From contig NZ_ML137219.1 in the NCBI RefSeq assembly GCF_004015795.1, positions 204,055-257,933 of the forward strand: DNA of 53,879 bases, given 5' to 3'. Each line of letters starts with the position of its first letter. The first letter of the stretch is position 1. The position numbers were made by a program, and so were the translations under genes. This DNA is from Falsirhodobacter deserti. GTDB taxonomy: Bacteria; Pseudomonadota; Alphaproteobacteria; Rhodobacterales; Rhodobacteraceae. Under the pieces are notes generated by a model, which saw only the letters and a list, made by a program, of their open reading frames with translations, ran no database searches and was not told where the DNA came from. Of this stretch, positions 16,741 through 25,430 are shown one piece after another.

Positions 16741-17735
16741 CCGCTTCCCCCACGGGCCGCATCGTTCCCGACCGGCTGGCCAGCCCCACATCGCGCGCCC
16801 TGAAAAGCTGGGAATCGCTGCTGGCGCTGGTGGCCATCGCCATCTTCATCGCCAACAGCTTCGCCTCGCCCTATTTCCTTGATCCGTGGAACCTCTCGGA
16901 CGCCACGTTCAACTTCACCGAAAAGGCGATGATCGCCTTGGCGATGGCGCTGCTGATCATCTCGGGGGAGATTGACCTTTCCGTCGCCTCCATCGTCGCG
17001 CTGGCTTCCACTGCGATGGGGCTGATGATGCAGGCGGGCTTCGGCACGCCCGCCATCGTGCTGACGGGGCTTGGCACGGGGCTGATCTGCGGTGCGTTCA
17101 ACGGGCTGCTGGTCACGCGCCTTGGGCTGCCCTCCATCGTCGTGACCATCGGCACGATGAGCTTGTTTCGCGGCATCAGCTATATCGTGCTGGGCGATAC
17201 CGCCTTCACGGGATACCCCGCCTCGTTCGGCTGGTTCGGGCAGGGTTACGTGGTCTGGGTCATCACCGTGGAACTGGCGATCTTCGCGCTGCTGGCCGTG
17301 ATCTATGGCATCGTCCTGCACAAGACGAACTTCGGCCGCGGGGTTTATGCCGCGGGCAACAACCCCACCGCCGCGATGTTTTCGGGCGTGCGCGTGGGGC
17401 GGGTGAAGTTCATCCTGTTCCTGCTGACGGGGCTGATGTCCGGCCTCGCCTCGGTCTGCCTGACATCGCGCCTCGGCTCCACCCGCCCCTCCATCGGCGC
17501 GGGAATGGAGCTTGAGGTGGTGACGGTGGTCGTTCTGGGCGGTGTCAGCATCCTTGGCGGGTCGGGGTCCATCCCCGGCGTGGTGATCGCGGCGCTGGTC
17601 ATGGGGCTGGTGACCTTCGGGCTGGGCCTTCTGAACGTGCCCGGCATCGTCATGTCCATCGTGATCGGGGTGCTGCTGATCGGCGTGATCGCGCTGCCCC
17701 GCATCTGGCAAAAGGCAAGAGCATGGAAAAAGTAG
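16737..17735 (+). CDS. rhaQ: Rhamnose ABC transporter permease RhaQ
   Basis: This is the second inner-membrane permease (332 residues) of the rhamnose importer. About 30 cytoplasmic N-terminal residues precede the first helix. It carries [31 protein letters not shown] and the [17 protein letters not shown] loop. It overlaps rhaP by four bases at its start and the rhaU coding region by 13 bases at its end, so the operon is very compact. Confidence 0.92.
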   Translation: MTASPTGRIVPDRLASPTSRALKSWESLLALVAIAIFIANSFASPYFLDPWNLSDATFNFTEKAMIALAMALLIISGEIDLSVASIVALASTAMGLMMQAGFGTPAIVLTGLGTGLICGAFNGLLVTRLGLPSIVVTIGTMSLFRGISYIVLGDTAFTGYPASFGWFGQGYVVWVITVELAIFALLAVIYGIVLHKTNFGRGVYAAGNNPTAAMFSGVRVGRVKFILFLLTGLMSGLASVCLTSRLGSTRPSIGAGMELEVVTVVVLGGVSILGGSGSIPGVVIAALVMGLVTFGLGLLNVPGIVMSIVIGVLLIGVIALPRIWQKARAWKK

Positions 17736-18034
17736 CGTTCCGCATGACCCTGAACCCCGGCCAGCTTGACGAGTACCGCAAGCGGCATGACGAGATATGG
17801 CCCGAGCTTTCGGCCCTGCTGAAGGATGCCGGGGTGCAGGATTATTCCATTCACTATGATCCCGAAACGCGGGCGTTGTTCGCCGTCATGTGGCGGCGGC
17901 CTGGCGGCACCGATGCCCTGCCCGATCATCCGGTGATGCAGCGGTGGTGGGCCCACATGGCCGACATCATGCAAACCCATCCCGACAACCGACCGGTGGA
18001 GGTTCCCCTGCAAATGGTGTTCCACCTGCCATGA
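17723..18034 (+). CDS. rhaU: L-rhamnose mutarotase RhaU
   Basis: It interconverts the alpha and beta anomers of L-rhamnose. The 103-residue protein has the family length and motifs: [20 protein letters not shown] with the catalytic histidine, YSIHYD, the WRRPGG stretch and the [15 protein letters not shown] block with its tryptophan pair. It overlaps rhaQ by 13 bases and rhaK by four, and is therefore translationally coupled to both. Confidence 0.95.
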   Translation: MEKVAFRMTLNPGQLDEYRKRHDEIWPELSALLKDAGVQDYSIHYDPETRALFAVMWRRPGGTDALPDHPVMQRWWAHMADIMQTHPDNRPVEVPLQMVFHLP

Positions 18035-19371
18035 CCCCGCGCCACATTGCCGTGATCGACGTGGGCAAGACCAATGCCAAGCTGGCGCTGGTCGATGCCG
18101 CCACCCTGACCGAGATCGCCGTCACCACCCGCCCGAACACCGTCCTGCCCGGCCCGCCCTATCCCCATTTCGATCTGGAGGGGCACTGGCAGTTCTTCCT
18201 GGACGGCCTTGCCGCCTTTCACCGCGATCACGGCATCGACGCCATTTCCATCACCACCCACGGGGCGGCCGCCGTGCTGCTGTCGGCAGATGGCACGCTG
18301 GCCACGCCGATGCTGGATTACGAACACGATATCGGCGCGGATGCCGGATATGATGCGATCCGTCCGGATTTCGCCACCACCGGCAGCCCGCGCCTGCCCT
18401 GCGGGCTGAACCTTGGATCGCAGCTTCACTGGCTGCTGGCGGATCCGGACATTGCAGCGCGCACGTCCCATGTGCTGACCTATCCGCAATACTGGGCATG
18501 GCGGCTGACGGGGGTGATGGCCAGCGATGTCACCTCGCTTGGCTGCCACACCGATCTGTGGAACCCGTGGGAGGGCAGCTTTTCGCCCCTCGTGGACAGG
18601 CTGGGGCTGGACGGGAAGATGGCCCCGGCGCGCAGTTCTTCGGACGTGCTGGGAAAGGTGCGCGGCGGGCTTGGCCTGCCGCCGGTGCCGGTGGTGTGCG
18701 GCATCCATGATTCCAACGCCTCGCTTCTGCCATATGTGCTGGGTCGATGGGCGCCGTTTTCGGTTGTGTCCACCGGCACATGGGTGGTGGTGATGGGCGG
18801 AACGGCCACCGATCTTGATCCGGCGCGCGATGTGCTGGTGAACGTGAACGCACTTGGCCGCGCCGTTCCCTCGGCCCGCTTCATGGGCGGGCGCGAATAC
18901 GAGGTGATCCGGCAGGGCGGCGATCCGGCCACCACACCCAAGGACCGCGCCGCCGTTCTTGCCGCTGGCGCGATGATCCTGCCCGCGGTGGAGCCGAAAT
19001 CGGGCCCCTTCGCAGGCCAAGCGATGCGCTGGATCAACGAGCCTTCCGCGCAGGGCGAACGCATGGTTGCACTTGGCCATTACCTTGCACTTGTCACCAA
19101 GACTTGCCTTGATCTGATCGGTTCCCGGGGGCCCGCCATCGTGGAGGGTCCCTTCGCCCGCAATCCCGATTATCTGGACATGCTGGCAGCCATTCATGAT
19201 GCGGGGGTGGAGGTCGCGGCCTCGGCCACCGGCACAAGCGTCGGGGCGGCGCTTCTGTTTGCCGAAGATGCCACGCCCCCTGCCACGCGCCGCGTTGCGC
19301 CCGCCGATGCCGAAGCCCTGCGCGCCCTTGCCGCGCGCTGGCACCAGTTGAAGGACACCCCATGCGACTGA
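18031..19371 (+). CDS. rhaK: L-rhamnulose kinase RhaK (FGGY family)
   Basis: It phosphorylates L-rhamnulose to rhamnulose-1-phosphate, the substrate of RhaD. The 446-residue FGGY-type carbohydrate kinase starts with the phosphate-1 loop [15 protein letters not shown] and contains [12 protein letters not shown] and STGTWVVVM of the second ATP-binding lobe. ATG 18031 overlaps the rhaU stop (ATGA). In rhizobia RhaK is also needed for transport activity of the RhaSTPQ system; whether that holds here is unknown. It overlaps the next gene by ten bases. Confidence 0.92.
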   Translation: MTPRHIAVIDVGKTNAKLALVDAATLTEIAVTTRPNTVLPGPPYPHFDLEGHWQFFLDGLAAFHRDHGIDAISITTHGAAAVLLSADGTLATPMLDYEHDIGADAGYDAIRPDFATTGSPRLPCGLNLGSQLHWLLADPDIAARTSHVLTYPQYWAWRLTGVMASDVTSLGCHTDLWNPWEGSFSPLVDRLGLDGKMAPARSSSDVLGKVRGGLGLPPVPVVCGIHDSNASLLPYVLGRWAPFSVVSTGTWVVVMGGTATDLDPARDVLVNVNALGRAVPSARFMGGREYEVIRQGGDPATTPKDRAAVLAAGAMILPAVEPKSGPFAGQAMRWINEPSAQGERMVALGHYLALVTKTCLDLIGSRGPAIVEGPFARNPDYLDMLAAIHDAGVEVAASATGTSVGAALLFAEDATPPATRRVAPADAEALRALAARWHQLKDTPCD

Positions 19372-20513
19372 GCCATTGCCACAACTTTCACGACTTCCAG
19401 GACCTTGCCCGCCGCCGCCTGCCCGCGCCCATCTACAACTATATCGCCGGCGGCGCGGATGACGAGGTGACGCTGCGGCGCAACGCCGCCAGCTTCGAGG
19501 CGGTGGATCTGGTGCCGAACGTGCTGCGCGGCGTGGCGGATGTGGATCTTTCGACCACGATCATGGGCCAGGAGATCGACCTGCCCGTTTATCTTTCCCC
19601 CACCGCGCTGCAACGGCTGTTCCACCATCAGGGTGAACGGGCCACAGCGGCGGCGGCGGAACGCTTCGGAACGATGTTCGGGGTTTCCTCCCTCGGCACC
19701 GTATCGATGGAGGAGTTGGCGAAGAAACATTCCAACCCGCAGGTTTATCAGTTCTATTTCCACAAGGACCGGGCACTGAATTCGGCCATGATGGCGCGGG
19801 CCAAGGAATCCGGCATCAAGGTGATGATGCTGACGGTGGACAGCATCACCGGCGGCAACCGCGAACGCGACCTGCGCACCGGATTTTCCATCCCCTTCCG
19901 CCTGACCCCGGCCGCGCTGGCGCAGTTCGTGATGAAGCCTGCATGGGGCATCAACTATGTCACGCACGAGAAGTTCTCGTTGCCGCAGCTGGATGCACAT
20001 ATAGACATGAAGGGCGATACGCTGACCATCGGACGGTATTTCACTGAAATGCTGGACCCGTCGATGACGTGGGACGATGTGGCGGCGATGGTGGCCGAAT
20101 GGAACGGCCCCTTCTGCCTGAAAGGCGTGATGAGCGTGGAGGACGCCCGCCGCGCCGCCGATATCGGCTGCACCGGCATCGTGCTGTCGAACCATGGCGG
20201 GCGGCAGCTTGACGGATCGCGCACAGGCTTCGACCAGCTGGACGAAATCGTTCAGGCCGTGGGCGACCGGATGGACGTGATGATGGACGGTGGCGTCACG
20301 CGCGGCACGCATGTGCTGAAGGCGCTGGCCCTTGGGGCGAAGGCGGTCGGCCTTGGCCGTTACTACCTGTTCCCGCTGGCGGCGGCAGGCCAGCCCGGCA
20401 TCGAACGGGCGCTTGGCCAGATGAAGGCGGAACTGGTGCGCGGGATGCGCCTGATGGGGTGCACCCGGATCGACCAGCTGACGCCTGACATGCTGCGCCT
20501 CCGGCAGGGGTGA
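19362..20513 (+). CDS. lldD: FMN-dependent alpha-hydroxy-acid oxidase, L-lactate dehydrogenase type
   Basis: This 383-residue TIM-barrel flavoenzyme belongs to the L-lactate/glycolate/mandelate oxidase family. Family residues are present: the YNYIAGGADDEVTLRRN start, YQFYFHKD (active-site tyrosine region), MLTVDSI (aspartate), and SNHGGRQLDG with the catalytic histidine and arginine. DGGVTRGTHVLKALALGA binds the FMN phosphate. It overlaps rhaK by ten bases and closes the rha operon. A role oxidising the lactate made from lactaldehyde to pyruvate fits well. That substrate is inferred from context and could be another 2-hydroxy acid. Confidence 0.87.
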   Translation: MRLSHCHNFHDFQDLARRRLPAPIYNYIAGGADDEVTLRRNAASFEAVDLVPNVLRGVADVDLSTTIMGQEIDLPVYLSPTALQRLFHHQGERATAAAAERFGTMFGVSSLGTVSMEELAKKHSNPQVYQFYFHKDRALNSAMMARAKESGIKVMMLTVDSITGGNRERDLRTGFSIPFRLTPAALAQFVMKPAWGINYVTHEKFSLPQLDAHIDMKGDTLTIGRYFTEMLDPSMTWDDVAAMVAEWNGPFCLKGVMSVEDARRAADIGCTGIVLSNHGGRQLDGSRTGFDQLDEIVQAVGDRMDVMMDGGVTRGTHVLKALALGAKAVGLGRYYLFPLAAAGQPGIERALGQMKAELVRGMRLMGCTRIDQLTPDMLRLRQG

Positions 20514-20534
20514 TCCCGCCGGAGGGGCGGGGTC
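20512..20534. terminator. Bidirectional hairpin between the lactate oxidase gene and kduI
   Basis: GATCCCGCC (20512-20520) pairs with GGCGGGGTC (20526-20534): nine pairs including one G-U, with a 5-base loop. It sits exactly between the two convergent stop codons and could serve both operons. T-runs are weak. Confidence 0.65.
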
Positions 20535-21359
20535 TTACCGCATGTCGGCAGGCTGGATGAACTCCATATCGGTATAGTCGATATTGTCGCCGGCCATCGC
20601 CCAGATGAACGTGTACTCCCCGATCCCTGCACCCGAATGGATCGACCACGGCGGCGAAAGCACGCCTTCCTCGTTCGCGATGAACAGGTGGCGCGTTTCC
20701 GTTGGCTCTCCCATCAGATGCAGCACGCGGGCTTCGGGGGCCATGCCCCAATACAGATACGCCTCCATTCGGCGGTCATGGATGTGGCTGGGAATGGTGT
20801 TCCAGACCGATCCTTCCTCCAGCGAGGTATAGCCGAGGATCAGCTGGCAGCTTTCCATCACCTTGGGGTGGATGAACTGCTTGATCGTGCGCTTGTTGGA
20901 ACTGGCGGCATCGCCCATCTTCACTTCGATGCAGTCGGCCAGCGTCACCAGCTTCGACGGGAAGGCCTTATGCGCCGGGGCCGAGGTGATGTAGAACCGC
21001 CCCTTGCCCGAAAATGTCACCGCGCCCGAACCCATGCCCAGATACAGCACGTCGCCGCGGTTCATGGTATAGGTTTCGCCGCCAGCCTTGACGGTGCCGG
21101 TATCGCCGATGTTCACGATGCCCATCTCGCGGCGGTCCAGGAAGGAGGGGGTCTTGGTTTCCTCCACCGCGTCCAGCACCAGATCGAAGGCACCGGGCAC
21201 CGCGCCCCCCATCACGAAGCGGTCGTAATGGGAATAAACAAGGCGGATCTCCCCATCCGCGAACATGCCCTGCGTCAGGAAGTTCGCGCGAAGGGCGGCG
21301 GTGTCCATGCCCTTGGCATGTTCGGGGTGGATCGCGTGGCGGGTTTCGACAGTCAGCAT
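20535..21359 (-). CDS. kduI: 5-dehydro-4-deoxy-D-glucuronate isomerase KduI
   Basis: It isomerises 5-keto-4-deoxyuronate (the open form of unsaturated galacturonate) to 3-deoxy-D-glycero-2,5-hexodiulosonate. The 274-residue cupin protein has the zinc-binding cluster SHIHDRRMEAYLYW (two histidines and a glutamate) with the later histidine in WSIHSGAG. It is the last gene of the GH105-TRAP operon, nine bases after the TRAP large permease. The following enzymes (KduD, KdgK, KDPG aldolase) are not in the window. Confidence 0.95.
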   Translation of the reverse strand: MLTVETRHAIHPEHAKGMDTAALRANFLTQGMFADGEIRLVYSHYDRFVMGGAVPGAFDLVLDAVEETKTPSFLDRREMGIVNIGDTGTVKAGGETYTMNRGDVLYLGMGSGAVTFSGKGRFYITSAPAHKAFPSKLVTLADCIEVKMGDAASSNKRTIKQFIHPKVMESCQLILGYTSLEEGSVWNTIPSHIHDRRMEAYLYWGMAPEARVLHLMGEPTETRHLFIANEEGVLSPPWSIHSGAGIGEYTFIWAMAGDNIDYTDMEFIQPADMR

Positions 21360-21368
21360 GTTTCCTCC

Positions 21369-22667
21369 TTAGATGCCAAGCCATTGCGGCAGCGACAGGG
21401 TCAGCGCGGGCCAATAGGTGATCAGAAGCAGCAACCCGATCAGCAGCAGATAGAACGGGCCAAGCGCGCGGATGGCGCGTTCGACCCGCACCTTCGCCAC
21501 GGCCGCGCCCACGAACAGGCCGGTGCCCACGGGCGGGGTGATCGTTCCGATGGCAAGGTTGAACACCATGATCACGCCGAAATGCACCGGATCGACACCG
21601 ACCTTGGCCGCGATGGGCAGCAGGATCGGCGTGAAGATCAGGATGGCCGGCCCGACATCCATGAAGCAGCCGACAACCAGCAGCAGGATGTTGATGATCA
21701 GCATCACCATGATCGGGTTTTCGGAAATGCCCAGAATGGCCGCCGTGATCGCCGCCGGGATGCCGGTGAAGGCCATCGCAAAGCTTAGCGCGGCCGAAGC
21801 GGCAAGAAGCAGCATGATGGCGCCCGTGATCTGGGCGGTTTCCACAAGAAAGAACCCAAGGTCGCGCGGCGCGGTGGTGCGATGGATCACGAAGGCCAGC
21901 AGCAGGGTATAAACCACCGCGATGCCCGACGCCTCCACCGCGGTGAACACGCCCATGACGATGCCCCCGATGACGATCACGATCAGCAGAAGCGATGGGA
22001 TCGCCTCGGCCACGATCTTCAGCGCATCGCGCAGGGGCACGCCCGCGGCAACGGGATAACCACGCCGCCGCGCCATCACGACGGTCATCACCATCATGCA
22101 AAGGCCCCACAGGATGCCCGCGACCGCGCCCGCCATGAACAGCGCCGCGATGGAGGTGCCACCCGCCACCAGCGAATAGATGATGAACGCCGTGGTCGGC
22201 GGGATCAGCATTCCCGTCGGCGCCGAGGCGATGTTGACGGCGGCGGCGAAGTCGCGGTCATACCCCTCTTTCGCCTGCATCGGCACCATCACCCCGCCGA
22301 TGGAGGTGGAAGCCGCGATGGCCGAACCGGAAATGCAGCCGAACAGCATGTTGCCGGCGATGTTCGTTTGCGCCAGCGAACCGGGAATGCGCCCCGCGAT
22401 CAGCTGGGCAAAGCGCACCAGCCGGATCGCGATCCCGCCCGAGTTCATGATCACGCCCGACAGGATGAAGAACGGCACCGCCAGCAGCGTGAAGCTGTCA
22501 AGGCTGGCCATCATCTTCTGGGCCGAGGTGAACAGCGCCATGTCGGGCGGCGTGATCAGCGAAACGGCCGCCAACGCCGCCGCCACGATGGAAATGGCCA
22601 GCGGCAGGCCCAGAAAGGCGGTGACGGCGAAAACCAGAAGCAGGATCAGGCTTGCAGTGACGGCCAT
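21369..22667 (-). CDS. TRAP transporter large permease (DctM family)
   Basis: This 432-residue integral membrane protein has roughly 12 helices. It forms the ion-coupled translocation channel of a tripartite ATP-independent periplasmic transporter. Recognisable DctM features include FLGLPLAISIVAA, PFFILSGVIMNSGGI, the SGSAIAASTSIGGVMVPMQ substrate loop and the GTITPPVGTGLFVGAAVA C-half motif. It lies one base after the small-permease stop. Gene context (GH105, KduI) points to unsaturated uronide oligosaccharides as substrate; this is inference. Confidence 0.93.
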   Translation of the reverse strand: MAVTASLILLLVFAVTAFLGLPLAISIVAAALAAVSLITPPDMALFTSAQKMMASLDSFTLLAVPFFILSGVIMNSGGIAIRLVRFAQLIAGRIPGSLAQTNIAGNMLFGCISGSAIAASTSIGGVMVPMQAKEGYDRDFAAAVNIASAPTGMLIPPTTAFIIYSLVAGGTSIAALFMAGAVAGILWGLCMMVMTVVMARRRGYPVAAGVPLRDALKIVAEAIPSLLLIVIVIGGIVMGVFTAVEASGIAVVYTLLLAFVIHRTTAPRDLGFFLVETAQITGAIMLLLAASAALSFAMAFTGIPAAITAAILGISENPIMVMLIINILLLVVGCFMDVGPAILIFTPILLPIAAKVGVDPVHFGVIMVFNLAIGTITPPVGTGLFVGAAVAKVRVERAIRALGPFYLLLIGLLLLITYWPALTLSLPQWLGI

Positions 22668-22668
22668 G

Positions 22669-23181
22669 TCATTCCACCGCGCTCAGCGCTTTTTCGAAGC
22701 TGTCGGGGCGTCCGCGTGTGCCGCGCAGAAGGTCGATCAGGTTCAGAAGGCTGTAAAGGATCATAAGAACGCCCGAAACGGGCAGGCTGGCATAAACCCA
22801 GCCCATCGGAATGCGCAGCACGGGGCTGACCTGCCGCGAGGCAATCTCTACCCCGCGCATCCCGCCGATCACCAGCACCGCCAGCGCGAACAGGATGAAG
22901 CCCACCGGCACAAGGATTTCCAGCAACTGCCGCGTGCGGCCGGTGGCAAGGTTGCGGGCAAGGTCGATCGTCATGTGCGTGCCGCGCCCGGTGGCATAGG
23001 CCGCCCCCAGAAGCGACAGCCAGATCACGCCGAAGCGCAGGGTTTCCTCGGTCAGGGTGGATGGTGCGTTCAGCGCATAGCGGCTGATCACCTGCCAGCA
23101 CAAAACCACCACCAGCGCCGCCAGCAGGACGGCGCAGACAGAGCCGACGCAAAGGTCCAGAAGGCGGCGCAGGCGGATCAT
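22669..23181 (-). CDS. TRAP transporter small permease (DctQ family)
   Basis: This 170-residue protein has four hydrophobic helices (about residues 10-32, 48-66, 85-107 and 125-147) and the WLSLLGAAYATGRGTHMTID motif of TRAP small subunits. It stabilises the large permease. ATG 23181 overlaps the dctP stop (TGATG). A GTG one codon upstream is possible but the ATG gives the standard coupling. Confidence 0.9.
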   Translation of the reverse strand: MIRLRRLLDLCVGSVCAVLLAALVVVLCWQVISRYALNAPSTLTEETLRFGVIWLSLLGAAYATGRGTHMTIDLARNLATGRTRQLLEILVPVGFILFALAVLVIGGMRGVEIASRQVSPVLRIPMGWVYASLPVSGVLMILYSLLNLIDLLRGTRGRPDSFEKALSAVE

Positions 23182-24146
23182 CACATCCCCTCGCCCTTGG
23201 CGCGGATGGCTTCCACGGTCGGGGCGATCGCCTCGGGCATGTCGTCATACATCGGCTTCACCGCGTCCTGGAACGGGGCGATGTCGGGATAGGTGAAGGT
23301 CACGCCGAATTCGGTTTCGGCCTCTTCGCGCGCGGCATCGACGGAATCGCCCCAGATGCCCTTGTGAAACTCGGTCGATTCGCGCGCTGCCTCGCGGATC
23401 GCCTGCTGCTGATCCTCGGTCAGCCGGTCCAGCGTGGCAGAGGAGATCAGCATCACGTCCGGAATGCGGGTGTGCATGTCATAGGAAAATGCCTTCGCGA
23501 CTTCCGCATGGCGGGCGACGGTCAGGGCGAATTCGTTGTTTTCAGCCCCGTCCAGAACCCCCTGCTGGATAGAGGTGTAAACCTCGGCCTGGCTCATGGC
23601 GATGGGGGATGCGCCCAGCACTTCGACCATGCGGATCAGCGTGGGCGATTGCAGAACGCGGATCTTCAGGCCGGCCAGGTCGGCCGGCTTTTCGATGGCC
23701 TTGTCCTCGGTATAGAAAGACCGCGCGCCGGAGTTGTAGTAGGTCAGCCCCACCATCCCCTGATCCGCCGTCGCCTGATACACCGGGTCCATCACGGCCG
23801 CATCGTCCAGCGCGGCATAGAAGTGATCTTCGTCATCGAAAAGATAGGGCATGGAGAACGCGCCGTAGATGGGCGAGAAGCTTTCCATCAGCCCGCCCGA
23901 CACCTTGGTCATGTCCAGAAGGCCGCCCTGAACCAGTTCCACCAGCTCGCGCTCTCCGCCCAGCTGGCCGTCGGGGAAGAACTGGACGGTCACGTCGCCA
24001 TCCGTCTTCTCCTCCACCAGCCGTGCGAATTCCTTCATCGCCTCCACCGTGGGCGTGGCATTCTCGGCATAGCCGAAGCGCAGCGTTTCGGCCCCGGCGG
24101 CACCGGCCAGTGCGATCAGCGCGGCCGTCGTCAAAAGCATCTTCAT
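23181..24146 (-). CDS. TRAP transporter solute-binding protein (DctP family)
   Basis: This 321-residue periplasmic receptor has a signal peptide (MKMLLTTAALIALAGAAGA) cleaved before E20. It contains the family-defining region ADLAGLKIRVLQSPTLIRMV with the arginine that usually clamps a substrate carboxylate, and MSQAEVYTSIQQGVLDGAENN. A carboxylated sugar such as an unsaturated galacturonate-rhamnose disaccharide would suit that arginine. Next come the small and large permeases, with overlap or one-base spacing. Confidence 0.93.
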   Translation of the reverse strand: MKMLLTTAALIALAGAAGAETLRFGYAENATPTVEAMKEFARLVEEKTDGDVTVQFFPDGQLGGERELVELVQGGLLDMTKVSGGLMESFSPIYGAFSMPYLFDDEDHFYAALDDAAVMDPVYQATADQGMVGLTYYNSGARSFYTEDKAIEKPADLAGLKIRVLQSPTLIRMVEVLGASPIAMSQAEVYTSIQQGVLDGAENNEFALTVARHAEVAKAFSYDMHTRIPDVMLISSATLDRLTEDQQQAIREAARESTEFHKGIWGDSVDAAREEAETEFGVTFTYPDIAPFQDAVKPMYDDMPEAIAPTVEAIRAKGEGM

Positions 24147-24167
24147 GTCGTTCCTCCCCAGGCAACG

Positions 24168-25286
24168 TCAGATGTAAGTGCGTAAAAACTCCGACAGGCA
24201 GAACATCGCCATCGCCTGCCCGTAGGGCATCGAGGTCAGCTTGATCTGCCGATAGTAATCCAGATCCGATCCCATGGCGGTGCCGAACGACACGTTCTGC
24301 AATTCGCCATTGGCGTCGATATTGTCGATCACGGCCTTGACCGCGCGTTCGGCCACGGGCGCATATTCCGGGCCGATATACCGCTTGCGCACGCCCTTCA
24401 GCAGGCCATAGGCAAAGCCCGCCGTGGCCGAAGCCTCCAGATAGCTGGACTTGTCATCCAGCAGCGTGTGCCACAGCCCGCTTTCATGCTGGCACTGCGC
24501 CAGCGCCTCGGCCTGCCGGCCCAGAAGGGCGATCAGGTGGCGGCGGACGGGATCGTTCGCGGGCAGGTCCAGAAGTTCGATGAACTCGGGGATCACGATG
24601 GTGACCCAGCTGTTGCCCCGTGCCCAAAGGGCATTGGCGAAGTTGTGGTTTCCTTCGAACGTCCAGCCGTGGAACCAAAGGCCCGTGCGCGTGTCCATCA
24701 GGTACTGCGCATGGGTCAGGAACTGGTATTTCGCCTCCTCCACATATTCGGGCCGGTTCAGCAGCAGGCCGATCTTGGCCAGCGGCACCACCGACATCAT
24801 CAGCGTGTCATCCCACATCTGCTGATGATTGACCGAGTTGTAGACGATGTGCTGCAGCCCGCCGTCGCGCACGCGGGGCATTTCGTGCATCACCCATTCG
24901 GCCCATGTGTCCAGATACGGAAGCCATGCCGGATCGCGGTCCATCTCGTACAGGTGCGCGGCGGTCAGGAAGGGGGCAACGGTGTTGATGTTCTTGGTCG
25001 GCGTGCCTTCGGCCAGCCGGTCGCGGAACCAGCCCTTCACGATGTCCATCGCGCGGGCATTGCCGGTCAGCTGCCAGTATTTCAAAAGGCCGTAAAGGCC
25101 GATGCCGTGGGTCCATTCCCAGCCGGCCCAGCCCTTGGTGTCGATGACCCGGCCATCCTCAAGCCGCAGCAGAAACTCCCCCGTCTCGTCGGTGATGTTG
25201 ACAAGGTTGTCCGTCAGCCGGTCGATCAGGGCGCAAACCTCGGCCCGGGGAAGGATGTGGTCCTTCTGCCGCAAAAGCGGATGCAT
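24168..25286 (-). CDS. GH105-family unsaturated rhamnogalacturonyl hydrolase
   Basis: This 372-residue (alpha/alpha)6-barrel hydrolase is similar to YteR/RhiN. It removes the unsaturated galacturonate from rhamnogalacturonan disaccharide, releasing rhamnose. Key pieces are the GWEWTHGIGLYGLL segment, HQQMWDDTLMM with the proposed catalytic aspartate, WFHGW, ANALWARGNSW and GLWHTLLDDKSSYLEASATAGFAYGL. No signal peptide is visible, so it acts on imported disaccharide in the cytoplasm. ATG 25286 has GGAGGAG upstream. It is the first gene of the operon and divergent from the IclR-type regulator. Confidence 0.92.
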   Translation of the reverse strand: MHPLLRQKDHILPRAEVCALIDRLTDNLVNITDETGEFLLRLEDGRVIDTKGWAGWEWTHGIGLYGLLKYWQLTGNARAMDIVKGWFRDRLAEGTPTKNINTVAPFLTAAHLYEMDRDPAWLPYLDTWAEWVMHEMPRVRDGGLQHIVYNSVNHQQMWDDTLMMSVVPLAKIGLLLNRPEYVEEAKYQFLTHAQYLMDTRTGLWFHGWTFEGNHNFANALWARGNSWVTIVIPEFIELLDLPANDPVRRHLIALLGRQAEALAQCQHESGLWHTLLDDKSSYLEASATAGFAYGLLKGVRKRYIGPEYAPVAERAVKAVIDNIDANGELQNVSFGTAMGSDLDYYRQIKLTSMPYGQAMAMFCLSEFLRTYI

Positions 25287-25319
25287 GTCGTCTCCTCCCA
25301 AAGACTGGCGTCTGAATCC

Positions 25320-25332
25320 GGAACGCCGTTCC
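25320..25332. promoter_or_regulatory. Palindromic operator candidate before the GH105 operon
   Basis: GGAACG-C-CGTTCC is a perfect 13-base palindrome 34 bases upstream of the GH105 start. Its right half continues as GTTCCAGA, which recurs at 25408-25415 just downstream of the regulator promoter. Both copies are probably sites for the IclR-family protein encoded next door. Confidence 0.55.
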
Positions 25333-25375
25333 AGATGAACCGAACCACAACCGGCATGGGTAAGGCAAGCACGAA

Positions 25376-25404
25376 TTGACTTTCCGGTCCAAAACTTTCA
25401 GAAT
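25376..25404 (+). promoter_or_regulatory. Sigma-70-type promoter of the IclR-family regulator gene
   Basis: A -35 box TTGACT (25376-25381), 17-base spacer and -10 box CAGAAT (25399-25404) precede the GTG start at 25431 by 26 bases. The GTTCCAGA repeat at 25408-25415 falls at the expected transcription start, which suggests autoregulation. Confidence 0.6.
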
Positions 25405-25430
25405 AGTGTTCCAGAAAAAGGGATGATGGC

